This document shows, piece by piece, positions 55,401 to 64,000 of a stretch of DNA of 64,000 nt (positions are counted from its first letter, which is position 1; every line of letters begins with the position of its first letter). Under the pieces are notes generated by a model, which did no database searches, had not been told where the DNA came from, and saw only the letters and a list, made by a program, of their open reading frames with translations. Source of the DNA: Moniliella sp. 'wahieum' (taxonomy: Eukaryota > Basidiomycota > Moniliellomycetes > Moniliellales > Moniliellaceae); contig RSEE01000006.1 in assembly GCA_003971905.1 (NCBI GenBank), positions 248,001-312,000 of the forward strand. Direction: 5' to 3'. The position numbers were made by a program, and so were the translations under genes.

Positions 55401-57053
55401 GGATGGTACGAATGGACCCGGACGATTCCGTACCGGAAGCGGTGATGATCCGCTCCATGTCAAATCCCTTCCTATAGGCTCGGCCACTTTTGCCCGTGGG
55501 CTCTTCTCGTGACCCCGCCACGGTCATATCTATCACCGGACCAATCTGGGGCCAGCGCTGCACTACTGTGCACGTATACTTCTCGAGGGAAGTGCCAGCC
55601 TTTTGCTTCCCCTTTGTTGCAGGTGTAGGTGTAAGGGGTGCAATCGCAAGCTGCACCACCATCACATCTCCCGATACAGAAGCATGTGGACAAACCCGTC
55701 TCCCAAATGCGTAAGGCCATCGGGACCGCGGGTTTGCTCCCACTTCCTGCCCACGAGACATCCATCGAACGTACTTGGCCCGTCCATATGAAGGCGAATA
55801 ATATAAAGGTCTCCCGCACGACTGGAGAAGACAACGTGCCCTGGAGCAGTCCCCAGATCAAGCGGAGTGGCAGCAACGACCTGCACTGGAGAGCTGAGGG
55901 CTGCCTTGATCACTGTTGGCTTTTGCTGGCCGCGGCCGCTAGGATCTTTCCCTTTCCCACCCCGTTTCCGTTCTTTCGCGTGCAGGAGAAGAGGAATGTC
56001 CCTCGGGAGGCGAGACGTACAACACGGCCGATTCCGTAAATACTGCAACTCCGCCGCCCATTTCAAGTGGAGGGATAGGACCAAGTGGGCGGTCAGCGCT
56101 TCAGAGCGTTCCAGAGGTACATGCGCCTCGTTCCATGCCACTTGTTCGGGATCCAGCGGGGCAGGTTCTTTGCCCTTGTTCTTCTGGGACTGGTTCCCAT
56201 TCTTTGGCTTGAATCCGGCCATTAGTGATTCCTTTGGGCCGGACATGTTGGGGACTCCTCGAGCGAGCCACCCCAGCGTTCAGGAACAACAATGGCGCTC
56301 GCGTCTTTTTTGGATTTGCCTTCCTCAGGACGAAGAGTGATGAAGAAGAGGACAGGCAGGCCTTGTGGTCCAGTGCCAATGGGATTGTCGTCAATGCGAG
56401 AGGAAATGCCAAGCACCGCGTACATCGCCGGTTCCTCCAGAGAAGAGCGGTAGAGCGGAGTAATGGAGATCACATCCGCATGGGGAAAGGCGAACTCGAC
56501 TTTGCCCTCGGGTCCCAGCAATCGGTCGGATCCCAGTTGGAGCGGCAGGAAACGCAAGATGCGCGATCGGGTGTAGACGGCCACGTGGGCATGGTCATGG
56601 GCGGCATTCCCACCACGCAGGGAATAAGGTTCCTGTCGATCCACATGCCCACCGCTGATTGCGCCGGCACTGACGAGGCAAGCTGAGGTCGACATTGGAT
56701 TGGACGTTGAACCGGTAGCCAGTCGGCACTTCCGCCCGCTCGGCTGTCACGACCAAGATGCTCCTCCCCTGGGTCGACGAGGAGAAGCAGAGCGCTGCTG
56801 GCCATGCCGGGGCCCAAGACCGGACGGAAGGAGATTATGGAGCCAACGACGGGGATTGTCGTGACGAGGGAGAGAAGCGCAGGAGCAGGGTCGGCGGGAG
56901 TGGGGCGGGGGGACAGAGCATCGGGCAGGGCCAGCAGATCGATCTGGTCTTTTTTGGCCACGGCCAGGACGGCGGGGCGGCCGGCAGGAAGTCGAGCACG
57001 ACGGCGGACGAGTGCGCCGCCTGGGACTCGAACACATCAGCTACCACGAACAT
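52450..57053 (-). CDS. DDB1: DDB1-like triple beta-propeller protein (MMS1/CPSF-A family), Cul4 adaptor
   Basis: Large adaptor of Cul4 ubiquitin ligases, over 1,300 residues. The N-terminus VLDFLPA and a KDQIDLLALPD segment represent the first propeller (MMS1_N). They are followed by HVAVYTRSRILRFLPL, FAFPHADVISITPLYR and AALSSPVQVVAATPLDLG. The middle propeller includes FDMERIITASGTESSGSIR and LTAGPDGMVHYAPL. The DDB1-specific third propeller contains AVLVGDAMRSLTVLRV, then PVWTNAV...LFTQTYVSSDAEGNLLL. The C-terminal CPSF-A domain ends GALGMLSKVDGEGTVLLRAL and VLDYNLLKRFLSLSE, close to the family end at 52450. An acidic insertion (DMSDDSEIDEDEMF, about 53490) is unusual. Many frame breaks and probably several short introns occur. 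The choice of DDB1 over CFT1, RSE1 or MMS1 rests on the GD-x-MRS segment. Confidence 0.8.
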
Positions 57054-57271
57054 GGCGGGTAGGGGGCGAAGGAGAGGGGCGGCGGTGGAAACGGCGGATG
57101 GGCGTGTGCACCTCCGCTGGAAGGTGTCCAGTGCCCGACGGTTGCGGTGCCGGTCAGACAGGCGGTTGCGTATTATGTCAGCGGCGCTGGATGGTGGGCG
57201 TCGCTGCTGGGGCCATGGGAGGCGGGTGGATGGGCTTTATCGCGCTCCCTCGCTCCTCCCGGCCCACCACC
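57054..57271. promoter_or_regulatory. 218-base divergent promoter between DDB1 and GMF
   Basis: Compact head-to-head spacer between two starts. No obvious TATA box; the GMF side is CT-rich. Confidence 0.45.
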
Positions 57272-57797
57272 ATGTCCACCACCGTCGACATCCCCGAGTC
57301 GGTCAAGGCTGAGCTCAAGAAGTTCCGCTACCGCAAAGCCAGTGCTGGCGATACCGCTGTGGTGCTCAAGATCGACAAGAAGACCCTCACGCTCGACATT
57401 GAGGATACACTGGATGGTGTTACGCCTGACGAGCTTGCGGAGGAGCTACCCGAGGTACGTTTTCCGTTTTGGGTGCACTAACTGCCGACACTGACCGCAT
57501 TCAAGAACTCGCCGCGCTTCGTCGTATACTCTTACAAACTCAACCACAAGGACGGGCGTGTATCTTTTGTATGTCCTATTTCCTTGGTCATGACGCATAG
57601 CTGACGCCAAGCAGCCTCTGGTGCTGATCAACTGGCAACCGACCACGTCGCCTGTGGCGCTGTCGACGCTGTACGCATCGGCCTTGTCCCAGTTCGCGAC
57701 TACGTCCGACGTTCACAAGGTGGTGGATGTACGTGGGGAAGAAGACGCCGAGGCGCTGTTGACGAAAGAGGGGTTGGACCAGAAACTGGGAGCGTAA
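57272..57797 (+). CDS. Glia maturation factor-type ADF-homology protein (Aim7)
   Basis: Single ADF-H domain protein, about 142 residues, that binds Arp2/3 and promotes actin branch disassembly. It begins MSTTVDIPESVKAELKKFRY; IDKKTLTLDIEDTLDGV and the GMF hallmark NSPRFVVYSYKLNHKDGRVS follow, then FPLVLINWQP and a C-terminus ending GLDQKLGA. Two short introns, 57455-57505 (51 bases) and 57569-57614 (46 bases), both with GT-AG ends, separate three exons, and the frame is uninterrupted when they are removed. This makes it one of the few error-free genes here. It is divergent from DDB1 across 218 bases. Confidence 0.95.
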
Positions 57798-57922
57798 AGG
57801 GCAATCTACAGCACAACTTTTCCTTGTGATTTCTCAGATTAGAAGGGGGCAGAGCGTGCATTTACATTCACTACCTTTGCCCGGCCAGGGGAAGCGGAGA
57901 AAAAAAGGTATGACGCTATGTC

Positions 57923-58998
57923 TTAGGGAGCCGAAAGCGCTGTCCCAACCAGTCGAGTTAGCAAAAGTCAGGGAAGGGGGACAGAAAGACGCACCCAATT
58001 CAAGGAACTGTTGGTACGACAGCGTTGCAGACCCGCGCCGCTCAGGATCGTACTTCTGGAAGCCCTGGGTAAGGGAGCGGATGGCGACGCACGTGCGAAC
58101 AAAATGATCAAAAGTGATGCCCTGCTGGGCCGAGGCGCCAGCAGGTCCATTCTTCGCGTACTTGGCTACAACCAGGTGCAGCAGCTGCGGCGAGAGGAAG
58201 AAACCAAATTTGTTCAACGCATTGCCCAGCTCGGCTGGTCAATAGCCCCACTGCCATCGCGGTCCGACTGGCGGAAATAGCTTGCCATTGTTCGATATAC
58301 CTGCATCCGAGTCGTGGTTAGCCGGTGTCGAACGAGGCGAGAAGAGAGAGGGAACATACTGGAAAAGGCTGACAAACTCTTGGAACGACAGCACCCCCGA
58401 CCGATCCGCATCGTGCATCGTCAGAAGAAGCTTGACCGTGTCCAAGTCAAACGGGCTCCAGTCACCGTTGACAAGCGCCTGTTGCAGCTCCGTTGCACCA
58501 ATCGTCCCACTGTGGTCTCGGTCGACTGCAGAAAACCAGCCCCTGCGACAAGTTAGCTGGGTGGTACAAGAGAAGGAAAGTCGACAGAGACATACCAGAG
58601 CTTAGGGTCGGCGCCGGGAGGAGGACCGGATTGCGCATTAAACACCTGCGGACGACCAGCTGGAGACGGAAAGAGGGGTTAGGGCCGAACATACCGCACT
58701 CGTTCGCGCGGAGCGTGTACAAGAGTTGAACTTACCACCATAGCCTGAAGGGGCTCCATAACCTTGAGTTTGCGAAGGAGCACCGTAGCCTTGAGTGGGC
58801 GGGGGAGCGCCATAGCCTTGTTGTTGCGGAGCGCCATAGCCCTGCTGTTGCGGAGCGCCGTAGCCCTGTGTGCGGAGCGCCATAGCCCTGTTGTTGCGGG
58901 GCGCCATAGCCCTGCTGCTGCGGGGCGCCGTAGCCCTGTTGCGGCGCACCGCCATAGCCGCCGTAGCCCTGAGGAGCACCGTAGCCGCCGTAGCTCAT
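57923..58998 (-). CDS. PEF1: Penta-EF-hand calcium-binding protein (Pef1/ALG-2/peflin type)
   Basis: Calcium sensor with a disordered N-terminus and five EF-hands. It starts MSYGGYGAPQGYGGYG at 58998; exon 1 consists of repeated Tyr-Gly-Ala-Pro-Gln-Gln units. EF-hand loops visible in order are DRDHSGTIGATEL, DADRSGVLSFQEF, DRDGSGAID and DPERRGSATLSYQQF, and the first retains a full set of ligands. Short introns separate the exons (near 58735-58650, 58600-58550, 58360-58300 and 57940-57994). The last, 55 bases, joins FLEL to ALSAP before the stop at 57923, matching the family end. The GYGAP repeat shows frame breaks near 58880. Peflin and Pef1 act in ER-exit and stress signalling; the role here is inferred. 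Confidence 0.9.
58735..58998. repeat. GYGAPQQ-coding tandem repeat in the penta-EF-hand gene
   Basis: About ten imperfect 24-27-base units (minus-strand sense GGCTATGGCGCTCCGCAACAA and variants) encode Gly-Tyr-Gly-Ala-Pro-Gln-Gln-Gln repeats. Differences between units are mainly synonymous or change Gln number. Confidence 0.85.
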
Positions 58999-59398
58999 GA
59001 GGATGGAGGCAGTTGGTGGGGAGGGGTAGGCACCACGCGCTCCGAATCAGACGAGTGCTGGCCTGGCTTGGACGAGGGGCTGCGGGGCGCTGCCTTCTCG
59101 TGCCCAGCACAACGTCTACAGCGCGCCGCCAGCCTTATCACGCATCACGCCACAGCATTGATTGATGGTCCATGGCTACTGGACACGTACGTCCACCGGA
59201 TGGAAGCACGTGACTGGGCATGGCATCCAACTTCCATTTCAGATTTCAGATTGAGCTGCAATCTGTTCTTGCATCTGATCTCGGATCTACGCTCTGGAGG
59301 CAAGAAGGCATCCAGGCATGCCTCCTGCTCTTTCTGCCGGCAGACACCTCGTCACACGCTATATAACAGCACACTCCCATTGTAACATACACGGAATT
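58999..59398. other. Intergenic between PEF1 and the CDF transporter gene
   Basis: 400 bases comprising the PEF1 promoter and the transporter 3' flank. A CTATATAACA sequence near 59359-59368 is TATA-like but lies more than 350 bases from the PEF1 start. No gene seen. Confidence 0.4.
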
Positions 59399-61200
59399 TT
59401 ACGCATGGCCGTCGCTGCGACCGAGGCATGCTCGAGGAGGACGTAGGTGGATGGTCTGGGGACAGGGCGGGGGAAGGGGGCCGCGACGACGAAGGCAAAG
59501 CCGAGACGATGGCAATGGCAATGGCGATGCGGACGACAAGGGGACGGAGGAAGCAGGGTGCGGATGCGTATGCGGCTCGCCCAGTTCCGGTACGAGACCT
59601 TGATGATCAATCGGTTCGAGCAACACGCGGACCTCCTTGACGCCCTTGACCGAATCGATACAGGCCTGCTGCACTGCGCTCTGCACCTCCCACGCGCGCT
59701 GCAAGCAAATTTCACCCGCCAACTGCAGACGCAGATCCACAAACGTCGACACACCGCTCCTGGTCGCACGCAAATCGTGCCATCCCTTGACCAGAGCGTT
59801 CTCGGGCTGCCGCGCCACCCGCGCCACGGCCTCTTCCAACGAGCTCAGCACTGGTTGGGGTACGCTGCGGTCCGACAACTCGGCCATCGAAACCAGGAAC
59901 AGGTCAAACCCTTGCTTGCCAATCAACCCGGCCACCAACAGCCTCCGAGCGGATCCAGGACAGGGAACCCGGCCCACGATCCAAAGATGCAAGCGCCGTG
60001 ATGCCGCTGGAAAGCGAGTCGGAGCGATGGTGCATCGCATTGGCCTCGAGCACATTCGAGTTCTCCTCCTTGCCACCTTGAGCGTCGCATAGTACAACCA
60101 CTCTTTCACGCCAATGCTGGCCAGGGCAAACCAGATAGCACGTGGGTCAGCACTCCGTGCTCGTGCCCGTGCGCATGGTCGTGCGCTGCGATTGAGGCCA
60201 GGTCGCCAGTGAAGAACCAACGCCTGCAATGCCGCTGGTGCATGCTCAATGGTGGGCAAATGGCATCAAGCAAGAGGGTGTAACTGTGTGCCCCAATGCC
60301 CACTGCGCCAGCGACGAGCGAAAGGGACACGCCCAGCGATCCAAACGTTTCGTACTTGCCATACCCGTGCGGGTACATCTCGTTCGGAGGCCGTTGCGAT
60401 AGTTTCCAGAAAAACAGCGTGGCCACATCGGCAAACATATCGCTCATCGAGTGACCTGCATCGGCCAGCAACGCAGCCGAGTGCAGATACAACCCTGCCA
60501 CCCCCTTGGCTGCACAGAGCACCACATTCGAAAGCAGGCCCAGCAACGTAATCCGCGATCCTCGATCTTGGCTCCCCTTGAGAGCACCCAGAAGCTGATC
60601 TGCCTCTGCATCCGAGGGTGCATGGTGGTGGTGGTGCATCAATCCGCTCAGACCTGAATGATGGTGGTGGTCATGGCCATGGTCATGGGTCATGGTCATG
60701 GTCATGGCCATGTTCGTGTGCGTGTTCGAGGCTGTGACCGTGTTTGTGGCTGGGGCCATGGCCATCGTCAAGGCCAGGTGACGCAGAGATAGGAGCAGGC
60801 TTGAGTGACGTGGTAGGCTCCACATCCAGCTCCAGGCGGGGGTGGATTCCGTGTGAGATGGTGGCGGAAGCGTGCGGGACGGAGTGAGGGGATGGGCATG
60901 GGCCAAGGCATTGACAGTGGCGGCCGGGAAGAGACCAAAGAGCCCTCCCGAGGCGGTGGGGCGACCACGGTCGACGACCGAGCGCACCAACGACGAGGAA
61001 GACGAGCTGAGCGCGTCGTGGCGGACCAGGCGGGGCGGGCCGTCGCGTCGGTAGACGGGCGGTGGGGGGACGTCCTTCTCCCGCGTGGGGACGGGGCAGG
61101 GGCGGTGGCCGGCGGATGGTGGGTGGACTTGGCCCGGAGGGAGAGAGGGGAGGCGTGTGTGTCTGTGGATGCGGCAGAAGGTGGGGGCTGGCCTGAGCAT
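59399..61200 (-). CDS. Cation diffusion facilitator, mitochondrial Mmt1/Mmt2-like
   Basis: Metal/proton antiporter of the CDF family. The start at 61200 gives an Arg/Ser-rich N-terminus (MLRPAPTFCRIHRHTRL) that resembles a mitochondrial presequence. A His-rich stretch (HDHGHDHHHHSG, HHHHHAP) may bind metal. The membrane part contains LLSNVVLCAAKGVAGLYLHS, ALLADAGHSMSDMFADV (with the H-x3-D site), and MYPHGYGKYETFGSLGVSL. GVKEWLYYATLKVA is typical of Mmt1-type proteins, followed by EANAMHHRSDSLSSG (second H-x3-D site). The cytosolic domain TFVDLRLQLAGEICLQRAW follows. A second His-rich loop (AAHDHAHGHEHG) lies near 60150. Several frame breaks near 60250, 60110 and 59950. C-terminal residues after about 59560 are uncertain. 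Mmt proteins export mitochondrial iron; the metal here is inferred. Confidence 0.85.
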
Positions 61201-61397
61201 GGCGGGCGGTGGCGGTGGGAAGGCGGGCGCGTGATGGGACGGGTGGTCCCCCAGCGCCCAGCTCGCTCGCTCGCGACTGGCCCGGCCCGGTGCGCATCAT
61301 TGTGTTGTGAGAAGCCAATCATCGATGGATGAAAAATCGCCATCGGCTATCGGAGTTATGACTGCCTGCGGCCATCTGCAATGTTTCAACCATGCTT

Positions 61398-63889
61398 TCA
61401 CCACCGCTGCTCCCCGCGTCTACTAGGCGCGGCGAGGCGGGCGAGGCGGGCGAGGCGGGCGGGGCGGGCGCGCGTCTTCGCCATCGGCTTGTCGCCCGAG
61501 GCCAGCACCTCCTCCAGCCCCTTCTCGCCCTTCCGCACCGCCTCCCCACCGCCCACGTATGGCGCGCCCACATCGGCGCAGCGGCCTGGCCACCGCGCTG
61601 GACCAGCGTCTCCTGCAGCGCCCGCACCCAGCTAGCCCGCTCCGCCTCCGAATCAGCCAGGAACTGCACCGTCTCGCCCGCTGCTGTCACGCGGAAGGCG
61701 CCCTCTAGCCCAGCCTCCTCTTCGTCCCCCACCTCCACCCGCCCGCTTCGAGACTCATGTCCAGCACCGTGCGCTGCGTCACTTCGTTCCGCGCCACCAA
61801 TCGGCCCCGCGCAGTTCCACCCGTCTGCGCCGCCATGGCGCCCCACCCGTGCCTCCTTGAGTCAAAATGCCACTGAGCGTGACCTTGCTCTCCCTCTCGG
61901 CCGCGCGCATCCCGGCTTCGCACTCGCTTATCCGTCCAGGCGTGCGCGCCCCCACCCCCGGCGCAGAAGGCACAAAGAACACACTTAGCTGCAAACGTTC
62001 CCCGTGGCTCGGTCGGTGCCCTGGTTCCTGCGCCTGCACCATCAGTTTTTACCCAGGCAGCGTCACTTGCTTCTGTACCTTTTCCCAACCCTCGCCCGCC
62101 CACGGATCAAAGGCCACCTCACTTGGCCCACGTGCCCTGTTGGGCCAAGAAGTGTTCGGAGCGGAGAAGCCGTGGTGTGGACGGGGCGACGCGACTTGGA
62201 GCCGGAGGGGGCGTCGCGGCCTTGGCAGCAACGGGAGCGGGACGGACAGGCACGGTACGTCCCTCCCGTTCTTCCTCCTTATCCTTCTTCTTAGGGCTGC
62301 GCAAGAGACGGGAAAGGAACTTTCTTTCTTGGGGGAGCCGGGAGCCGTATGGGGTGGGGTAGCCGGCCGAACGGGGGCCGACCGAACGGGACTAGCAGGC
62401 CGGTGCGGTGAAGGTGTCCGTGTGGGTGCGGCTGCGATGCTGGTGGCGGTGCCAGCGGCGGTTGCCGCACATAGGCAGGCGGATTGGTCGGGGGAAGTAT
62501 TTGCAGTCCTACCCGGAACGTTAGGTCACGGGCGTATTGCATCTCAAACTCTTGGCCCAAGAGCGTGGTCTGCCGAAGGGGAAAACGACGGTTGGTCTGT
62601 ACCTTGTTCTTACCATTGTCGAGCCGAAGCTCAAAGTAGGTTTCAGCCTCGATCGGCAGCGATGCAGCCGCGGTAAAAAATCGACACGGAGAAACACTTT
62701 GCCTGGGGGAAGCGGCGCCGACACGAGAGCCGAAGTCGAAACTGCAGCTGAAGCCGTAGACGGAGAGGCGGTGGCATCAGGCGATTCGGCGATTCCCATC
62801 TGTCCCGTAAAAGTCAGTTCCTGCCACAAGGCAGGGGATCTCAACACGTACCATTTTGGTCGGGCTTCTCGCACGTGCAGGTGGACGGTAGGTATCGCGG
62901 ATGGAGATCGTCTTTCGTTGGTGCATCTTATACTTGGGTCCTTGTTTCTGGATGCGGCTCAGCTCGCGTTGCAGGCCAAAGCCAAACTCTTTCTCAGCTG
63001 CGTCACCCAAACGGGGGAGGCTCGGTAGCTCGGCAACTGGTATCTGCCTTGTTTGTGTCTCAGGCAGTTGGACCTCGTCCATTTCGCCCTCCTCCAAATG
63101 AGCCGCTTCAGCTGGCATTTCGACCGTTTGAGGCGCCACTGTCGGTGGCTTGGCCGCGATTGGGGTCAACAACTCGGCCGAGCGGCTACACGGTGCCCGC
63201 CCTGCCTCCCGATGTGCCTCGGTGGGTTCATCAGCACGTCTGACACGAAAGAAGTGATAGAGGGAAGACAAAACTGGATGCGTCCTCGTCACCGTGCGCC
63301 CAGGGCAAGTCCAACCCTTTCCCAGCGTGCCCAAGCCCACCGATACACGCGGCGGGCGCGGGATCATGCGCTCGAGCGGACTGACGGGCGGTTCAAAGTG
63401 AGACACGCGGGAGGGACTAGGTTGGGGCGACCGTGTTTCCTCCCGCAGCTCGGGGACACGAGGGCGGGCCAGCATCGCGTGTGGCGTCCATACTGGTGTC
63501 CAAGGGAGGTGGCATGGGGCGACTGGGGGAATGGATGGGACGCAAGGGAGGGAAGAGGTCATGCGGGCAGCTTCTTCGTCAGCGGGTGTGCCATCGTCGT
63601 GGGACGCATCCAGTTGAGAGGAGAGGGAGGCGGTGCGATGAGGACGCCGTTGGCAGACCGAATGGGGGGTGGAGAAGTGGTAATGGACTGGGAAGAAGCA
63701 GTGGCAGAAGTGGCACAGCTGGACTCGAGATGGTACTCTTGCACGTCGTGTGTTTCGTCAAAAGTAACCGTCTTGCGACGGACCAGCGGGCGGTTGGTGC
63801 GGCGGCGGCGGCAAGGCAATGCCCAGGCCGATGCCGCGGGCTTGCGGGGGAGCCTGGCGCACCTGGAGCGCAGTCGGGTGGGTGGCCAT
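61398..63889 (-). CDS. Anillin/Bud4-like septum organiser with C-terminal PH domain
   Basis: Cortical scaffold of the anillin/Bud4 type that organises septins and the division site. The start at 63889 (MATHPTALQVRQAPPQARG) leads into VRRKTVTFDETHDVQEY, a short basic motif common in this group, then a long disordered region. The anillin-homology (C2-like) part includes GKVFLRVDFLPRLHLPL and LGQEFEMQYARDLTFRVGLQ. A Pro-rich stretch and RLLRSPKKKDKEEER follow. The PH domain runs from KVTLSGILTQGGTGGAPWRR through FRVTAAGETVQFLADSEAER to SWVRALQETL. The C-terminal tail is basic, with LARLARLAAPSRRGEQRW before the stop at 61398. Multiple frame breaks occur. Total length about 800 residues. Function is inferred from domain order. 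Confidence 0.75.
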
Positions 63890-64000
63890 GGGGATGGTGG
63901 GTGTGCAAGGGTGGTGTGTTCGCCCAAAGAAAAAGGAGGTACAGAAGTTTAGGATGGTGGCCGTGGGTTGGCGTAGACTCTACCAGGGGGTGGACTCCTG
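63890..64000. other. Right-edge flank upstream of the anillin-like gene
   Basis: Promoter or leader of the minus-strand anillin-like gene. An alternative in-window ATG at 63927 exists in another frame but lacks support. Confidence 0.35.

Noticed and set aside
57272-57797. Cofilin identity for the ADF-homology gene
   Set aside because: The NSPRFVVYSYK segment and overall length match glia maturation factor rather than cofilin, and no cofilin-type actin-binding N-terminus is seen.

Overview
The window reads as nuclear DNA of a basidiomycete fungus. Genes carry short introns (about 46-240 nt), many with GTACGT-type donors. The DNA is GC- and pyrimidine-rich, genes lie on both strands with short divergent promoters, and there is one intron-containing tRNA. 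Gene content (Ssk1 response regulator, Jen1-type transporter, DDB1, dynactin p50, anillin/Bud4-like protein, glyceraldehyde-3-phosphate dehydrogenase and G-alpha of basidiomycete type) fits Ustilaginomycotina; a small-genome lineage such as Malassezia is possible but is inference. About 27 protein genes are supported.

Layout. 1-12.4 kb: a gene cut by the left edge, an NAD-dependent epimerase, SSK1 divergent from the exosome cofactor MPP6, and a long low-complexity unknown protein. 12.5-28 kb is sparse: GAPDH, a small secreted protein, tRNA-Ile, a G-alpha subunit and a small zinc-knuckle protein lie between gene-poor stretches of 1-4 kb that are rich in short palindromic and microsatellite motifs. 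28-34 kb: divergent ribosomal protein genes uS12 and eL27, where eL27 breaks off after about 55 codons and runs straight into a DHX29/YLR419W-type helicase. 34-39.5 kb: a type II membrane protein, APC11 and a carboxylate transporter. 41-64 kb is dense: MLH3, a DsbA-like oxidoreductase, an emopamil-binding protein, VPS26, HIS6, SQT1/AAMP, dynamitin, DDB1, GMF, a penta-EF-hand protein, a CDF metal transporter and an anillin/Bud4-like protein.

Most are unrelated housekeeping genes. Pairs that look co-regulated by position are uS12/eL27, SSK1/MPP6, HIS6/SQT1, DDB1/GMF and the membrane protein/APC11, each sharing a divergent promoter.

Reading frames of nearly every conserved gene, including essential ones, are interrupted by one-base gains or losses, often at homopolymers. 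I read this as uncorrected long-read assembly error rather than decay, so coordinates give gene spans and encoded products must be read across frames. The most notable observation is the eL27-helicase junction. I found no mobile element, CRISPR array or defence system that I could support.
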